From Faecalicatena faecalis (GTDB lineage Bacteria; Bacillota; Clostridia; Lachnospirales; Lachnospiraceae): a stretch of DNA of 64,000 nt. The stretch is taken from assembly GCF_012524165.2 (NCBI RefSeq), contig NZ_JABACJ020000029.1, positions 55,639 to 119,638 on the forward strand, given 5' to 3'. Positions 8,541 to 17,360 of this stretch are shown piece by piece; position 1 is the first letter of the stretch; each line of letters opens with the position of its first letter. The position numbers and the translations under genes were made by a program. The notes under the pieces are model-generated. The model worked only from the letters and a program-made list of their open reading frames with translations, was not told where the DNA came from and did no database searches.

Positions 8541-10400
8541 ATGGTTAAAGACAAACATAAAGTACTAAAAGAAATATTCGGATATGATTCCTTCAGGGAT
8601 GGACAGGAAGAACTGGTGGACAGTACGCTTGCCGGACGGGATGTACTTGGAATCCTGCCTACGGGTGCCGGCAAATCGATCTGCTACCAGGTCCCGGCAT
8701 TATTATTTGAGGGAATCTCATTGATCATATCCCCGCTGATCTCCCTGATGAAGGATCAAGTGACAGCACTGAACCAGGTAGGGGGCCATGCGGCATACAT
8801 CAACAGTTCTCTGACAGAGTCCCAGTACCGCAAGGCAATGGAGAATGCAAGGAATGGTCAGTATAAGATTATCTATGTGGCACCGGAGCGGCTGATGACA
8901 GAGTCCTTTTTATCACTGGTCAGCTGCGTTGATATTTCTATGGTGGCGGTGGATGAGGCACACTGTATTTCCCAATGGGGACAGGACTTCCGCCCAAGCT
9001 ATCTGAAAATCGTTGATTTCATCAATACATTACCCAAAAGACCAGTTATCGTGGCATATACGGCGACAGCGACAAAAGTGGTAAAAGAAGATATCGTCTG
9101 TATACTGGGGCTACAGGACCCGACTGTAGTTGTTACGGGCTTTGACCGGAAGAACCTGTATTACGCGGTGAAAAAGCCGAAAAATAAAATAACAGAGCTG
9201 CTTGGTTATCTCGAAAAGAACCGGGATAAGAGTGGGATCATTTACTGCAATACGCGTAAAAATGTAGAGGAAGTCTATGAAACACTGGTGAAGGAAGGAT
9301 ACCTGACCGCCAAATACCATGCCGGGCTTTCCGACTCTGCCAGGAAGCAGAATCAGGAAGACTTTATCTACGATGTTAAGCCAATCATGGTGGCGACCAA
9401 TGCATTTGGGATGGGAATTGACAAGTCCAACGTCCGTTTCGTGATTCATTATAACATGCCCAAGGATATCGAAAGCTATTACCAGGAGGCAGGCCGTGCA
9501 GGGCGTGACGGTGAGCCGTCAGAGTGTATTCTTCTATACTCCGGTCAGGATGTGAAGATCAATGAGTTCCTGATCAGCAAGCAGACAGAGAACGAAGAGC
9601 TGGATTACGAAGAACGCGAACTGATTCGGGAAAGAGACAGCGAGCGTCTTAGGAAGATGACGTTCTACTGTTTTACAAATGAGTGCCTGCGGGATTATAT
9701 TCTGCGTTATTTTGGGGAATATGGCGCGAATTATTGTGGAAACTGTGAGAACTGTTTGAAAGAGTTTGAGGATATTGATGTGACCAACGAGGCATTCAAC
9801 ATAATAAGCCTGGTCAAGACGAGTGGTGAACGCTATGGAATCAATGCGGTCATCGATGCCGTGCATGGTTCGGAAAATGCCAAGGTCCGTCAATTCAAAC
9901 TGGACAGGAATCCTTTTTACGCAACTCTAAAAAAGGTGACTGTGGTCCGTATCCGCCAGATTATGAATGATCTGCTGATCAAAGGTTATCTTTTGTTGAC
10001 GACCAGCGAGTACCCGATACTTAAGCTGACAAAACAGGGGAAGAGCCTACTTGTGGAGGAGCACACAGAGCCGATAATCCTGAAACTGCCGAAAGAGGTG
10101 GAGAAGGCAGCTGTCAAGGAGACAAAGAAGGAGAAGAAACAAAAAGTCGTGGATGTCAAATATCCACAGTTATTTGAACGTCTCCGCAAGAGAAGATATG
10201 AGATGGCTCAGGAAAACCACGTGCCGCCTTATATTATTTTCTCAGATAAGACACTGAAAGAAATGAGCACCTATCTGCCGGCGACGAAGGAGGCTATGCT
10301 GGAAATCAATGGCGTTGGAATGAACAAGTATGATAAATACGGAAAAGAATTCATGGGAATGATTCAGGAATATATGGAAGAGAACAAAATTAACGCTTGA
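8541..10400 (+). CDS. recQ: ATP-dependent DNA helicase RecQ
   Basis: RecQ unwinds DNA 3' to 5' in recombination and fork repair. The protein has the whole RecQ layout: Q-motif region with the FGYDSFRDGQEE block, Walker A LGILPTGAGKS, DEAH box in AVDEAHCISQWGQDFRPSY, helicase motif VI QEAGRAGRDGEPS, the zinc-binding RQC segment (Cys residues in CFTNECLRDYILRYFG and NYCGNCENC), and a C-terminal HRDC domain (EMSTYLPATKEAMLEINGVG). I chose the ATG at 8541 because GAGGAAAGA lies just before it; an in-frame ATG at 8526 has no ribosome site. A Lys-rich linker (about residues 515-545) joins RQC and HRDC. Confidence 0.95.
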   Translation: MVKDKHKVLKEIFGYDSFRDGQEELVDSTLAGRDVLGILPTGAGKSICYQVPALLFEGISLIISPLISLMKDQVTALNQVGGHAAYINSSLTESQYRKAMENARNGQYKIIYVAPERLMTESFLSLVSCVDISMVAVDEAHCISQWGQDFRPSYLKIVDFINTLPKRPVIVAYTATATKVVKEDIVCILGLQDPTVVVTGFDRKNLYYAVKKPKNKITELLGYLEKNRDKSGIIYCNTRKNVEEVYETLVKEGYLTAKYHAGLSDSARKQNQEDFIYDVKPIMVATNAFGMGIDKSNVRFVIHYNMPKDIESYYQEAGRAGRDGEPSECILLYSGQDVKINEFLISKQTENEELDYEERELIRERDSERLRKMTFYCFTNECLRDYILRYFGEYGANYCGNCENCLKEFEDIDVTNEAFNIISLVKTSGERYGINAVIDAVHGSENAKVRQFKLDRNPFYATLKKVTVVRIRQIMNDLLIKGYLLLTTSEYPILKLTKQGKSLLVEEHTEPIILKLPKEVEKAAVKETKKEKKQKVVDVKYPQLFERLRKRRYEMAQENHVPPYIIFSDKTLKEMSTYLPATKEAMLEINGVGMNKYDKYGKEFMGMIQEYMEENKINA

Positions 10401-10452
10401 CTCTCACGGAACGTCAGGGTGTATCTTATCCTTATCAAAGGAGGGAACAAGA

Positions 10453-11298
10453 ATGAGGACAGTAAAGGAAGTATCAGAATTAACGGGCATCAGCGTGCGC
10501 ACGCTCCACTACTACGACGAAATCGGTCTTTTGAAGCCTACAAAATGCAGTGAGGCAGGATATCGGCTTTATGACGATAAAGCCCTTGAAATCTTACAGC
10601 AGATTCTGTTCTTCCGTGAATTTGATATTCCGCTTAAGGAAATCAAAGCAATCATGAATGATCCCGAGTTTGATCAGGAAAAGACACTGACCAGTCAGAA
10701 GCGTCTGTTAGAATTGAAAAGGGACAGACTAGATCGACTGATCGATACGATCAATGATATTCTGAAAGGAGAGAATTCTATGAATTTCGAAGTATTCAGT
10801 CAAACAGACATTCAGGAAATGTGCGATTTTATGATGCAGAAGATGAGTGATCAACAGAAAGAAATTTTCAAAGAACAATATGGAAGTCTGGAAACCTTCA
10901 AAGAGGACTTCTTACAAAAAGCAGGTTCCCAAAAAGCACAAGCCAATTATCAGAAGATGCTGGAGTGGTACGGCAGCAAAGAGAAAGCAATGGATTCTGT
11001 AAAAAATAATGTACCAGAGGAGATTTTTAATTCATATCAGAAGAGGAGCGAGGCACTCTATAAAAAGCTGTCAGAGGCGAAGGGAAAAGATGTTCACAGC
11101 TTTGAGGTGAAACAGATTGTTGGAGAGCTGGATTTTGTTTCGAAACAGTTGTATCAGCTAGATGATGTTAGTAAATTACTGCTGGAGCTGGCGGAATTAT
11201 ATGAGACAAATACAGAGATGATGGAAGCTTATGATACCACTTATGGGGATGGAGCGGCATCATATCTGAGTGAAGCAATCAAGGCGTTCTATTTATAA
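10453..11298 (+). CDS. MerR-family regulator with TipAS-like drug-binding domain
   Basis: The first ~75 residues are a MerR winged-helix DNA-binding domain (VKEVSELTGISVRTLHYYDEIGLL, then GYRLYDDKAL). A helical linker follows and then a TipAS-type domain of about 140 residues, which in relatives binds thiopeptides or other bulky antibiotics. MerR/TipA proteins activate their own or nearby genes by twisting promoters with over-long spacers. No obvious target gene lies directly downstream, where a strong terminator follows, so it may act at a distance or on itself. A TTG or GAG-rich upstream start is not needed, since AGGAGGG precedes the chosen ATG. Confidence 0.88.
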   Translation: MRTVKEVSELTGISVRTLHYYDEIGLLKPTKCSEAGYRLYDDKALEILQQILFFREFDIPLKEIKAIMNDPEFDQEKTLTSQKRLLELKRDRLDRLIDTINDILKGENSMNFEVFSQTDIQEMCDFMMQKMSDQQKEIFKEQYGSLETFKEDFLQKAGSQKAQANYQKMLEWYGSKEKAMDSVKNNVPEEIFNSYQKRSEALYKKLSEAKGKDVHSFEVKQIVGELDFVSKQLYQLDDVSKLLLELAELYETNTEMMEAYDTTYGDGAASYLSEAIKAFYL

Positions 11299-11310
11299 AA
11301 ATGTAATAAA

Positions 11311-11344
11311 AAACTACACTCCGGTTTTGTCCGAAGTGTAGTTT
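11311..11344 (+). terminator. Rho-independent terminator after the MerR-type gene
   Basis: AAACTACACTCCGG (11311-11324) pairs with CCGAAGTGTAGTTT (11331-11344) across a 6-base loop, followed by a run of T. The A-run on the other side could let it work in both directions, which would also serve the AraC-type gene ending at 11424. Confidence 0.88.
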
Positions 11345-11423
11345 TTTTATTATACAGGAAAGTTCTTTGTATATTCCTGTATAATAAAAACCTCCAGGGG
11401 ATGTGCACTTCCTGCAACCCAAT

Positions 11424-12278
11424 CTATTGTTCATCTCCTCCGAACTGCATGAATTCTTTCCTATATTCAGAGGGGGTCACTCCCATATACTGCGTAAATA
11501 ATTTGGTAAAGTACGGAGAATGCTGGAATCCCACAGCATATCCGATATCTGTTATACTCATCGAACTCTTCCGCAGCAGGACGCAGGCCTTATCCAGGCG
11601 GTAATGCTGTACATACTGACTTGGACTTATATCCATATATTTCTGAAAAAGCTTGAATACATAGGTACGGTCAATATTGTTGGCGGCAGCGATATCAGAG
11701 ATGGTAATATTATTAAAATAATTCTTATGGATGTAGTTCAATACAGAGTGGAAATATTGTTCTCCCGGTGTCAGGTGATCCAACTGTGCATTCCGCACAT
11801 TATTACTGATATAATCTAATAAGTGGTAAGCACTTCCCAGAGCCTGAAGTTCATGGTCTTTCTGAAAATGATCATAGACCTTCTCGAACAGGGACTCTAA
11901 TTGGGGGTCGACCTTGTGGTGGATGACGTAATGCTCTGGTGACAGGCCACATTTTTCCAGCACTTTTTTTACATTCGTTCCGCGCAGTCCGATCCAGCGG
12001 TAACTCCAGGGGTTCTCTGAATCAGGATAATACTTATTCCTTGTATGCGGGGGAATCATAAAAAGATCCCCGGGGTGGATATGATTCTGCTTATCTAATA
12101 TCTGGAAAAATCCTTCTCCTGCGATGCAGTAATGTATGACCCAATAGTCGATCGGAATAAATTCATATGGCTTAGTCGGTCGGCACTCCTCGTAGCCGCA
12201 TTCATAGAGATGGAATTCATTGCCGATCGGTTCCTCATTGACCAGGATACTGACATCGTCTTTAAATATTTTTCCCAT
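11424..12278 (-). CDS. AraC-family regulator, likely of the adjacent permease-lacZ operon
   Basis: The 284-residue protein has an N-terminal cupin ligand-binding domain (ending near residue 120, with the HPGDLFMIPPHTRN strand) and a C-terminal pair of helix-turn-helix motifs (ITISDIAAANNIDRTYVFKLFQKYM and ITDIGYAVGFQHSPYFTKLF). It is divergent from the permease-lacZ operon across a 390-bp region that holds two copies of a candidate binding site. By analogy with MsmR/AraC-type sugar regulators it probably activates that operon when its sugar is bound. The inducer is not known; lactose or another galactoside is the natural guess from the lacZ neighbour. Confidence 0.88.
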   Translation of the reverse strand: MGKIFKDDVSILVNEEPIGNEFHLYECGYEECRPTKPYEFIPIDYWVIHYCIAGEGFFQILDKQNHIHPGDLFMIPPHTRNKYYPDSENPWSYRWIGLRGTNVKKVLEKCGLSPEHYVIHHKVDPQLESLFEKVYDHFQKDHELQALGSAYHLLDYISNNVRNAQLDHLTPGEQYFHSVLNYIHKNYFNNITISDIAAANNIDRTYVFKLFQKYMDISPSQYVQHYRLDKACVLLRKSSMSITDIGYAVGFQHSPYFTKLFTQYMGVTPSEYRKEFMQFGGDEQ

Positions 12279-12353
12279 AGACCCTGCTCCTCTCTTGTAA
12301 TATAGAAATTATACTTCCTGGGTTTTGATCTTTCAAGAAGCAAAAATAAGAGA

Positions 12354-12588
12354 GTCAACATAAGTATAATCCATCAACATAATTTTAAAATGTAAAAACA
12401 TAAAAAGTTTGATTATAAATATAAATTGTTATTTTTCTGTCAAATAAACGTGATAAAAACGCACAAAAATGAGATAACTGGAGAAAACAGATATGAGATT
12501 GTGAAGAAAAGAAAATAAAAAAGTGTCAACATAAGTATAAAATACTTCAACATATCTGATAGAAACGCCCGAATTGGAGTGATACAAT
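12354..12588 (+). promoter_or_regulatory. Duplicated AraC-type operator and lacZ-operon promoter
   Basis: An identical 16-mer GTCAACATAAGTATAA occurs at 12354-12369 and 12525-12540, 171 bp apart. Each is followed by another TCAACAT half-site (12374-12380 and 12547-12553), giving half-site periods of 19 and 21 bp, as expected for tandem AraC-type half-sites on one face of DNA. A TACAAT at 12583-12588 is a plausible -10, and the proximal half-site ends just before the expected -35, which has no consensus. This is the pattern of a promoter that depends on its activator, and the distal site next to the regulator gene suggests looping or autoregulation. Confidence 0.65.
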
Positions 12589-12668
12589 ATTAATCACAAA
12601 GCAGATGCGCAAATGCTTCAACCGTAAATTGTAAAATGATAAGTGATAAAGGATAAGGAGAAACTCTC

Positions 12669-14132
12669 ATGGAAAAATCAAATTCAAGAGAAAGACTGGG
12701 GGCAGCCGCCCTGATGATGATGACCTTCTCTGCTGTATTTGCATTCCCAAGCATTATCAATAACAGCATTCAGATTGGTCTTGCGACAATCCCGGCATAT
12801 ATTTTTGGTTCTGTATTTTATTTTCTTCCGTTCATTTTGATGATTGCTGAATTCGCATCTGCGAACTCAGGAAAAGAGTCAGGTGTACATAGCTGGCTGG
12901 AATGTGTATTAGGTCCGAAATGGGCATTCCTTGGTGCCTGGACATACTTTTTTGTAAATCTGTTCTACTTTTGTTCCCTGCTTCCGCAGACCCTGATCTA
13001 TGGTTCTTATGCGTTTGTAGGAAGGAACGTATTCTCAGGAGATAACGGGACAAGAATCATCGCATTGATTTCAGTCGTGCTCTTCTGGCTTGCAACATAT
13101 GTATGTATCAAAGGCGTAAGTTGGATTTCAAAGGTAACTGGATTTGCAGGAAGTGCCAGACTGCTGATGGGTGTCATCTTCGTTATCCTGGCATTCGTAG
13201 TGATCTTCGGATTTGGGGAAGCACCGGCTCAGGAATTCACGATGCAGTCAATCACACCGAAGTTCAACTGGACCTTCTTCATGACAATGGCATGGGTACT
13301 CCAGGCTGTTGGAGGTGGAGAAAGTATTGGAGTTTATATCAAAGACGTAAAAGGCGGCAATAAAACATTTGTTAAGATTATGATTCTTTCTACAGTTGTC
13401 GTTGGTGTTATGTATGTATTAGGAGCTGTTGCAGTTGGTCTGGTCGTACCTAGCGATGTACTTGCAGGTAACTTTTCTAACGGAATCTTCGATATCTTTA
13501 AGATTTTGGCAGGAAAATTCGGAATTCCGAATGGCGTGATCGTTCGACTTGTCGGAGTGATCCTTTTCCTTGGAAACCTTGGTTCACTGGCACTTTGGAC
13601 AGCAGCACCTGTAAAAGTATTCTTCTCTGAGATTCCAGAGGGAGTATTTGGAAAATGGCTTGTTAAGACAAATGAGGAAGGAAACCCGACAAACGCATTG
13701 TTTGTACAGGGAATCGTTGTAACAATCTTGTTAGTGATTCCGGCACTTGGAATCGGCAACATGGACAGTTTCCTTGAAATGCTGATCAATATGACAGCAG
13801 CAACCTCTCTGCTTCCTGTATTATTCCTGATCGCAGCATATATCGGACTGCGCTGGAAGAAGGATGACATGAAACGTGACTTTAAATTCGGAAACAGAGG
13901 CTTCGGTATTGCAGCCGGAATTTTCCTGATGGCAGTATTCGTATTTGTATTCTTTATGTCAACCTTCCCGGAACCAACACTGCTCAAGCAGGCAATCGCA
14001 GGAACACTTCCGGCAGGAGTTGCGAACCCAATTGGTACACTTGCCTATAATGTAGTTGGTATCGTTGTCTTCGTAGGTCTGGCATGGATCTGCTGGAACC
14101 GGTATGAGAAAAAGCAGAAGGCTGCGAAATAG
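12669..14132 (+). CDS. APC-superfamily amino-acid-type permease
   Basis: This 487-residue membrane protein has about twelve hydrophobic helices and the APC-superfamily pattern, starting with LGAAALMMMTFSAVFAFPSI in TM1 and a conserved GKESGVHSW segment after TM2. It resembles the YjeM/GadC branch. APC proteins usually take up or exchange amino acids or amines. It lies 50 bp upstream of lacZ in the same direction and shares the AraC-regulated promoter. A sugar carrier would be expected there, so either the operon handles a galactosylated amine or amino acid, or the permease has changed substrate. That idea is inference; the family call is firm. Confidence 0.85.
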   Translation: MEKSNSRERLGAAALMMMTFSAVFAFPSIINNSIQIGLATIPAYIFGSVFYFLPFILMIAEFASANSGKESGVHSWLECVLGPKWAFLGAWTYFFVNLFYFCSLLPQTLIYGSYAFVGRNVFSGDNGTRIIALISVVLFWLATYVCIKGVSWISKVTGFAGSARLLMGVIFVILAFVVIFGFGEAPAQEFTMQSITPKFNWTFFMTMAWVLQAVGGGESIGVYIKDVKGGNKTFVKIMILSTVVVGVMYVLGAVAVGLVVPSDVLAGNFSNGIFDIFKILAGKFGIPNGVIVRLVGVILFLGNLGSLALWTAAPVKVFFSEIPEGVFGKWLVKTNEEGNPTNALFVQGIVVTILLVIPALGIGNMDSFLEMLINMTAATSLLPVLFLIAAYIGLRWKKDDMKRDFKFGNRGFGIAAGIFLMAVFVFVFFMSTFPEPTLLKQAIAGTLPAGVANPIGTLAYNVVGIVVFVGLAWICWNRYEKKQKAAK

Positions 14133-14182
14133 CAAACATAAATCTTAAAATAATAGAGAATAAATTCATTGGAGGTTTCATT

Positions 14183-17100
14183 ATGAAAATCTGGGAGAAC
14201 CATCAAATAGACGGCATCAATAGAATGCCTGCAAGAGCACACTTTTTAACATTCCCGACCAGGGAGAAGGCACTTTTTAACGATAATAAATATACACATG
14301 CATTTAAGAACCTGAATGGAGTCTGGAAGTTCATGTTCCTGGACGCACCAGAATACAGTCCAGAGGGATTCTTTGCAAGTGACTTTGATACGGCTGCTAT
14401 GGATGATATTACAGTTCCTGGAAACTGGCAGGTACAGGGCTACGGCAAAATGCATTATTCCGACCTGTGGTATAATTTCCCGATCAATCCGCCGTATGTA
14501 CCGACAGAGAATCCAACAGGTATCTATAAACGTACCTTTTTCGTTGAAGAGAGTTTTCGTGGAAAACAGATCATTTTAAGATTCTGCGGTGTGGATTCCG
14601 CATACCACCTCTGGGTAAACGGTCAGGAGGTAGGTTACAGCAAGGCAGCGAGAAATGAATCTGAATTCGATATCACCAATCTTGTGAAGATCGGAGAAGA
14701 AAATGATGTGACAGTCCGCGTATACCAGTGGTCAGACGGAACTTATCTGGAAGATCAGGATATGTGGTGGGAAAGTGGTATTTTCCGTGATGTAGAACTG
14801 CTTGGCGTACCAAAAGACGGAATCCATGATTTTAAAGTGACAGCAGATCTGGATGATACCTATACGAACGGCCTTTTGAAGGTGGAGGCTTCACTTCGCA
14901 CACCAGAGAGTGCCCAGGTAACATTTGAGTTATTAGATGCACAGGGAAGAACCGTATTTACCGAAACAAGAACGGCAGAAAATGGAACTGTCTGCATGGA
15001 AACAGTGGTAGAGAATGCTCAGCATTGGAGTGCAGAAATCCCGTACCTGTATCAGCTTCTTATGACTGTAGAAAAAGACGGACAGGTAGTCGAAGTCATT
15101 CCGCAGAAAGTTGGATTTAGAAATATCCGCCTCAATGGAGAGACCTTCCTTGTAAATGGCGTTGCAATCAAATTCAAAGGGATGAACCGCCACGACTACA
15201 ATCCAAGGAATGGACGTGTTGTGGCAAAGGAAGAGATGGAAAAAGACATCATCCTGATGAAGCAGTTCAATGTGAATGCGATTCGTACCTGCCATTATCC
15301 AGATTCTTATTACCTGTATGATCTGTGTGATGAGTATGGAATGTACCTGATTGATGAGACGGACCTGGAGTGCCATGGATTTGAACTGACAGGGGACTAC
15401 AAATGGATTACAGATGACCCGACATGGGAGACTGCATATGTTTCCAGAATGACACGCATGATCGAGCGTGATAAGAACCATCCATCTATCATTATGTGGT
15501 CATTGGGAAATGAATCCGCATTCGGATGCAACTTCCGTAAAATGACTGAAGTGGCACATGAGATGGATTCCACCAGACTGGTACATTATGAGGGAGACTT
15601 TGATGTAGAGTCCGCGGATGTTTACTCTACGATGTATACATGGCTGGAGAATCCAGAAAAGCCGTTCCTGATGAAGGATATTATCGAGACCTCCAAGAAG
15701 CCGCATATCCTCTGTGAGTACTGTCACGCTATGGGAAATGGACCGGGAAATTTAAAAGAGTACCAGGATCTGTTCTATGCACATGATAAACTGCAGGGAG
15801 GCTTTATCTGGGAATGGTTCGATCATGGTATTGAGTCTTACACAGAGGATGGTGAGAAGTATTATCGCTATGGCGGGGATTTTGGAGACGATCCAAGTAA
15901 CAAGGATTTCTGCATCGACGGAATGCTGATGCCGGACCGTACACCGTCACCAGGGCTGTATGAGTATAAAAAGGTGGTAGAGCCTGTGACGACAAGCGCT
16001 GTAAACCTTGAGCAGGGAACCATCAGTCTGCTGAGCCGCTATGATTTTGCTGATTTGGATCAGTTCCGTGTTGTTTACAGCATCATGGAGGATGATGTCA
16101 TGATTCAGGGAGGAAGCATGGATCTGCCATCCATCCCTGCAAGAACAGCAAAAGAAATCAAACTGCCATATAGTCTGGAAGCAATCCAGGTAAGACCGGG
16201 GGCAGAATATTACCTGAACCTGTCCTATCAATTGAAGGAACATACTGCTTATGCACCGGCAGGACACGAACTCGCAACGGCACAGTTCAAGCTTCCGATC
16301 TACAAAGAGGGAATTGAAGTGATTCCAGAAGGAATGCTGAAAGTAACGAAGGAACACACAACACTTCGTGCAGAAGGCGCTGATTTCCATGTGGATTTCG
16401 ATCTGGTACGCGGAAATATCATTCGTGTTGTACGTGACGGAATGGAAGTGATGAGTAAAGGACCTCGTCTGACACTTTGGAGAGCACCGATCAGCAATGA
16501 TATGGAAATCATCGATCAACTGAAAAAGGTATATTTTCTGCATCTGGAACATGAAGTTGTAACAGATGTGCAGTATCAGGAGGAAAATAACTTCTTGAAA
16601 GTGCAGGTAGATACGATCAATAGTACAACAAACAGTGCTTGGCACTTTAAGACCAGATATTCTTATGTTGTATGTCCGACAGGTGATGTCCTGATAGATG
16701 TGGAAGGAACTCCATCTGGCAGAGTTGATCTGGCACCGGATATGTTCCCAAGAATCGGTGTGACCATGCACCTGGATCAGACCATGGATCAGGTACGTTA
16801 TTTCGGAATGGGACCAGGTGAGAACTATGCAGATTCCAGAGAGGCCGGCATGATGGGCGTCTATGAGAATACAGTGGATGGATTGTTCACGAACTATGTA
16901 GTTCCACAGGAAAATGGTAACCATATGGACTGCAAGTGGGTATCCATGACAAATGACCGTGGTATGGGATTGGTAGCATCCACCGAAGACAGCTTTAATT
17001 TCAGTGCATCCTGGTATGAGGATAAAGATTTAGACAATGCAAAACATACCTGTGATCTGAAAAAACGTGATTATGTGGTATTTAATATCGATTACAAGCA

Positions 17101-17254
17101 GAACGCACTTGGAACTTATTCCTGTGGACAGTGGCAGTTAGATAAATACCGTGCAAAATTTGAGCCATTTAAATTGTCATTCAGAATCACACCATTTAAT
17201 AATAAAGAAATTACTGACAAACATGTCGCACATGAGAGAATACGCTTAGCATAG
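14183..17254 (+). CDS. lacZ: Beta-galactosidase, GH2 (LacZ type)
   Basis: LacZ hydrolyses terminal beta-galactosides by a retaining mechanism. The 1023-residue protein matches E. coli LacZ in length and in the five-domain layout: sugar-binding jelly roll, two immunoglobulin-like domains flanking the TIM barrel, and a C-terminal beta-sandwich. The acid/base Glu444 lies in SLGNESAFGCN and the nucleophile Glu512 in ILCEYCHAMGNGPGN. No signal peptide is present, so it is cytoplasmic and needs imported substrate. It is the second gene of the operon and has its own GGAGG site. Confidence 0.95.
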   Translation: MKIWENHQIDGINRMPARAHFLTFPTREKALFNDNKYTHAFKNLNGVWKFMFLDAPEYSPEGFFASDFDTAAMDDITVPGNWQVQGYGKMHYSDLWYNFPINPPYVPTENPTGIYKRTFFVEESFRGKQIILRFCGVDSAYHLWVNGQEVGYSKAARNESEFDITNLVKIGEENDVTVRVYQWSDGTYLEDQDMWWESGIFRDVELLGVPKDGIHDFKVTADLDDTYTNGLLKVEASLRTPESAQVTFELLDAQGRTVFTETRTAENGTVCMETVVENAQHWSAEIPYLYQLLMTVEKDGQVVEVIPQKVGFRNIRLNGETFLVNGVAIKFKGMNRHDYNPRNGRVVAKEEMEKDIILMKQFNVNAIRTCHYPDSYYLYDLCDEYGMYLIDETDLECHGFELTGDYKWITDDPTWETAYVSRMTRMIERDKNHPSIIMWSLGNESAFGCNFRKMTEVAHEMDSTRLVHYEGDFDVESADVYSTMYTWLENPEKPFLMKDIIETSKKPHILCEYCHAMGNGPGNLKEYQDLFYAHDKLQGGFIWEWFDHGIESYTEDGEKYYRYGGDFGDDPSNKDFCIDGMLMPDRTPSPGLYEYKKVVEPVTTSAVNLEQGTISLLSRYDFADLDQFRVVYSIMEDDVMIQGGSMDLPSIPARTAKEIKLPYSLEAIQVRPGAEYYLNLSYQLKEHTAYAPAGHELATAQFKLPIYKEGIEVIPEGMLKVTKEHTTLRAEGADFHVDFDLVRGNIIRVVRDGMEVMSKGPRLTLWRAPISNDMEIIDQLKKVYFLHLEHEVVTDVQYQEENNFLKVQVDTINSTTNSAWHFKTRYSYVVCPTGDVLIDVEGTPSGRVDLAPDMFPRIGVTMHLDQTMDQVRYFGMGPGENYADSREAGMMGVYENTVDGLFTNYVVPQENGNHMDCKWVSMTNDRGMGLVASTEDSFNFSASWYEDKDLDNAKHTCDLKKRDYVVFNIDYKQNALGTYSCGQWQLDKYRAKFEPFKLSFRITPFNNKEITDKHVAHERIRLA

Positions 17255-17261
17255 TAAAAAG

Positions 17262-17359
17262 CGGCATAAAAGAATGCCGGGAAAGAATTTTTATACAGGA
17301 TATGAACACTGAGTCAAGGCTCAGAGAACAGATCAGGTAGAAATTTATTTCCCGGCATT
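17262..17359. terminator. Probable two-way terminator between lacZ and MATE gene
   Basis: AATGCCGGGAAA (17273-17284) is the inverse of TTTCCCGGCATT (17348-17359), which is followed by T residues on the + strand. A nested short stem CGGCAT/ATGCCG (17262-17279) could form instead. The convergent genes lacZ and the MATE gene end on either side. Confidence 0.6.
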
Positions 17360-17360
17360 T

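Noticed and set aside
13334..13987. 217-codon minus-strand frame inside the APC permease gene
   Set aside because: It is an antisense shadow of a hydrophobic gene and has no domain.
15947..16924. 325-codon minus-strand frame inside lacZ
   Set aside because: It is fully antisense to the beta-galactosidase, is rich in Cys, His and Ile in a way typical of shadow frames, and has no ribosome site.
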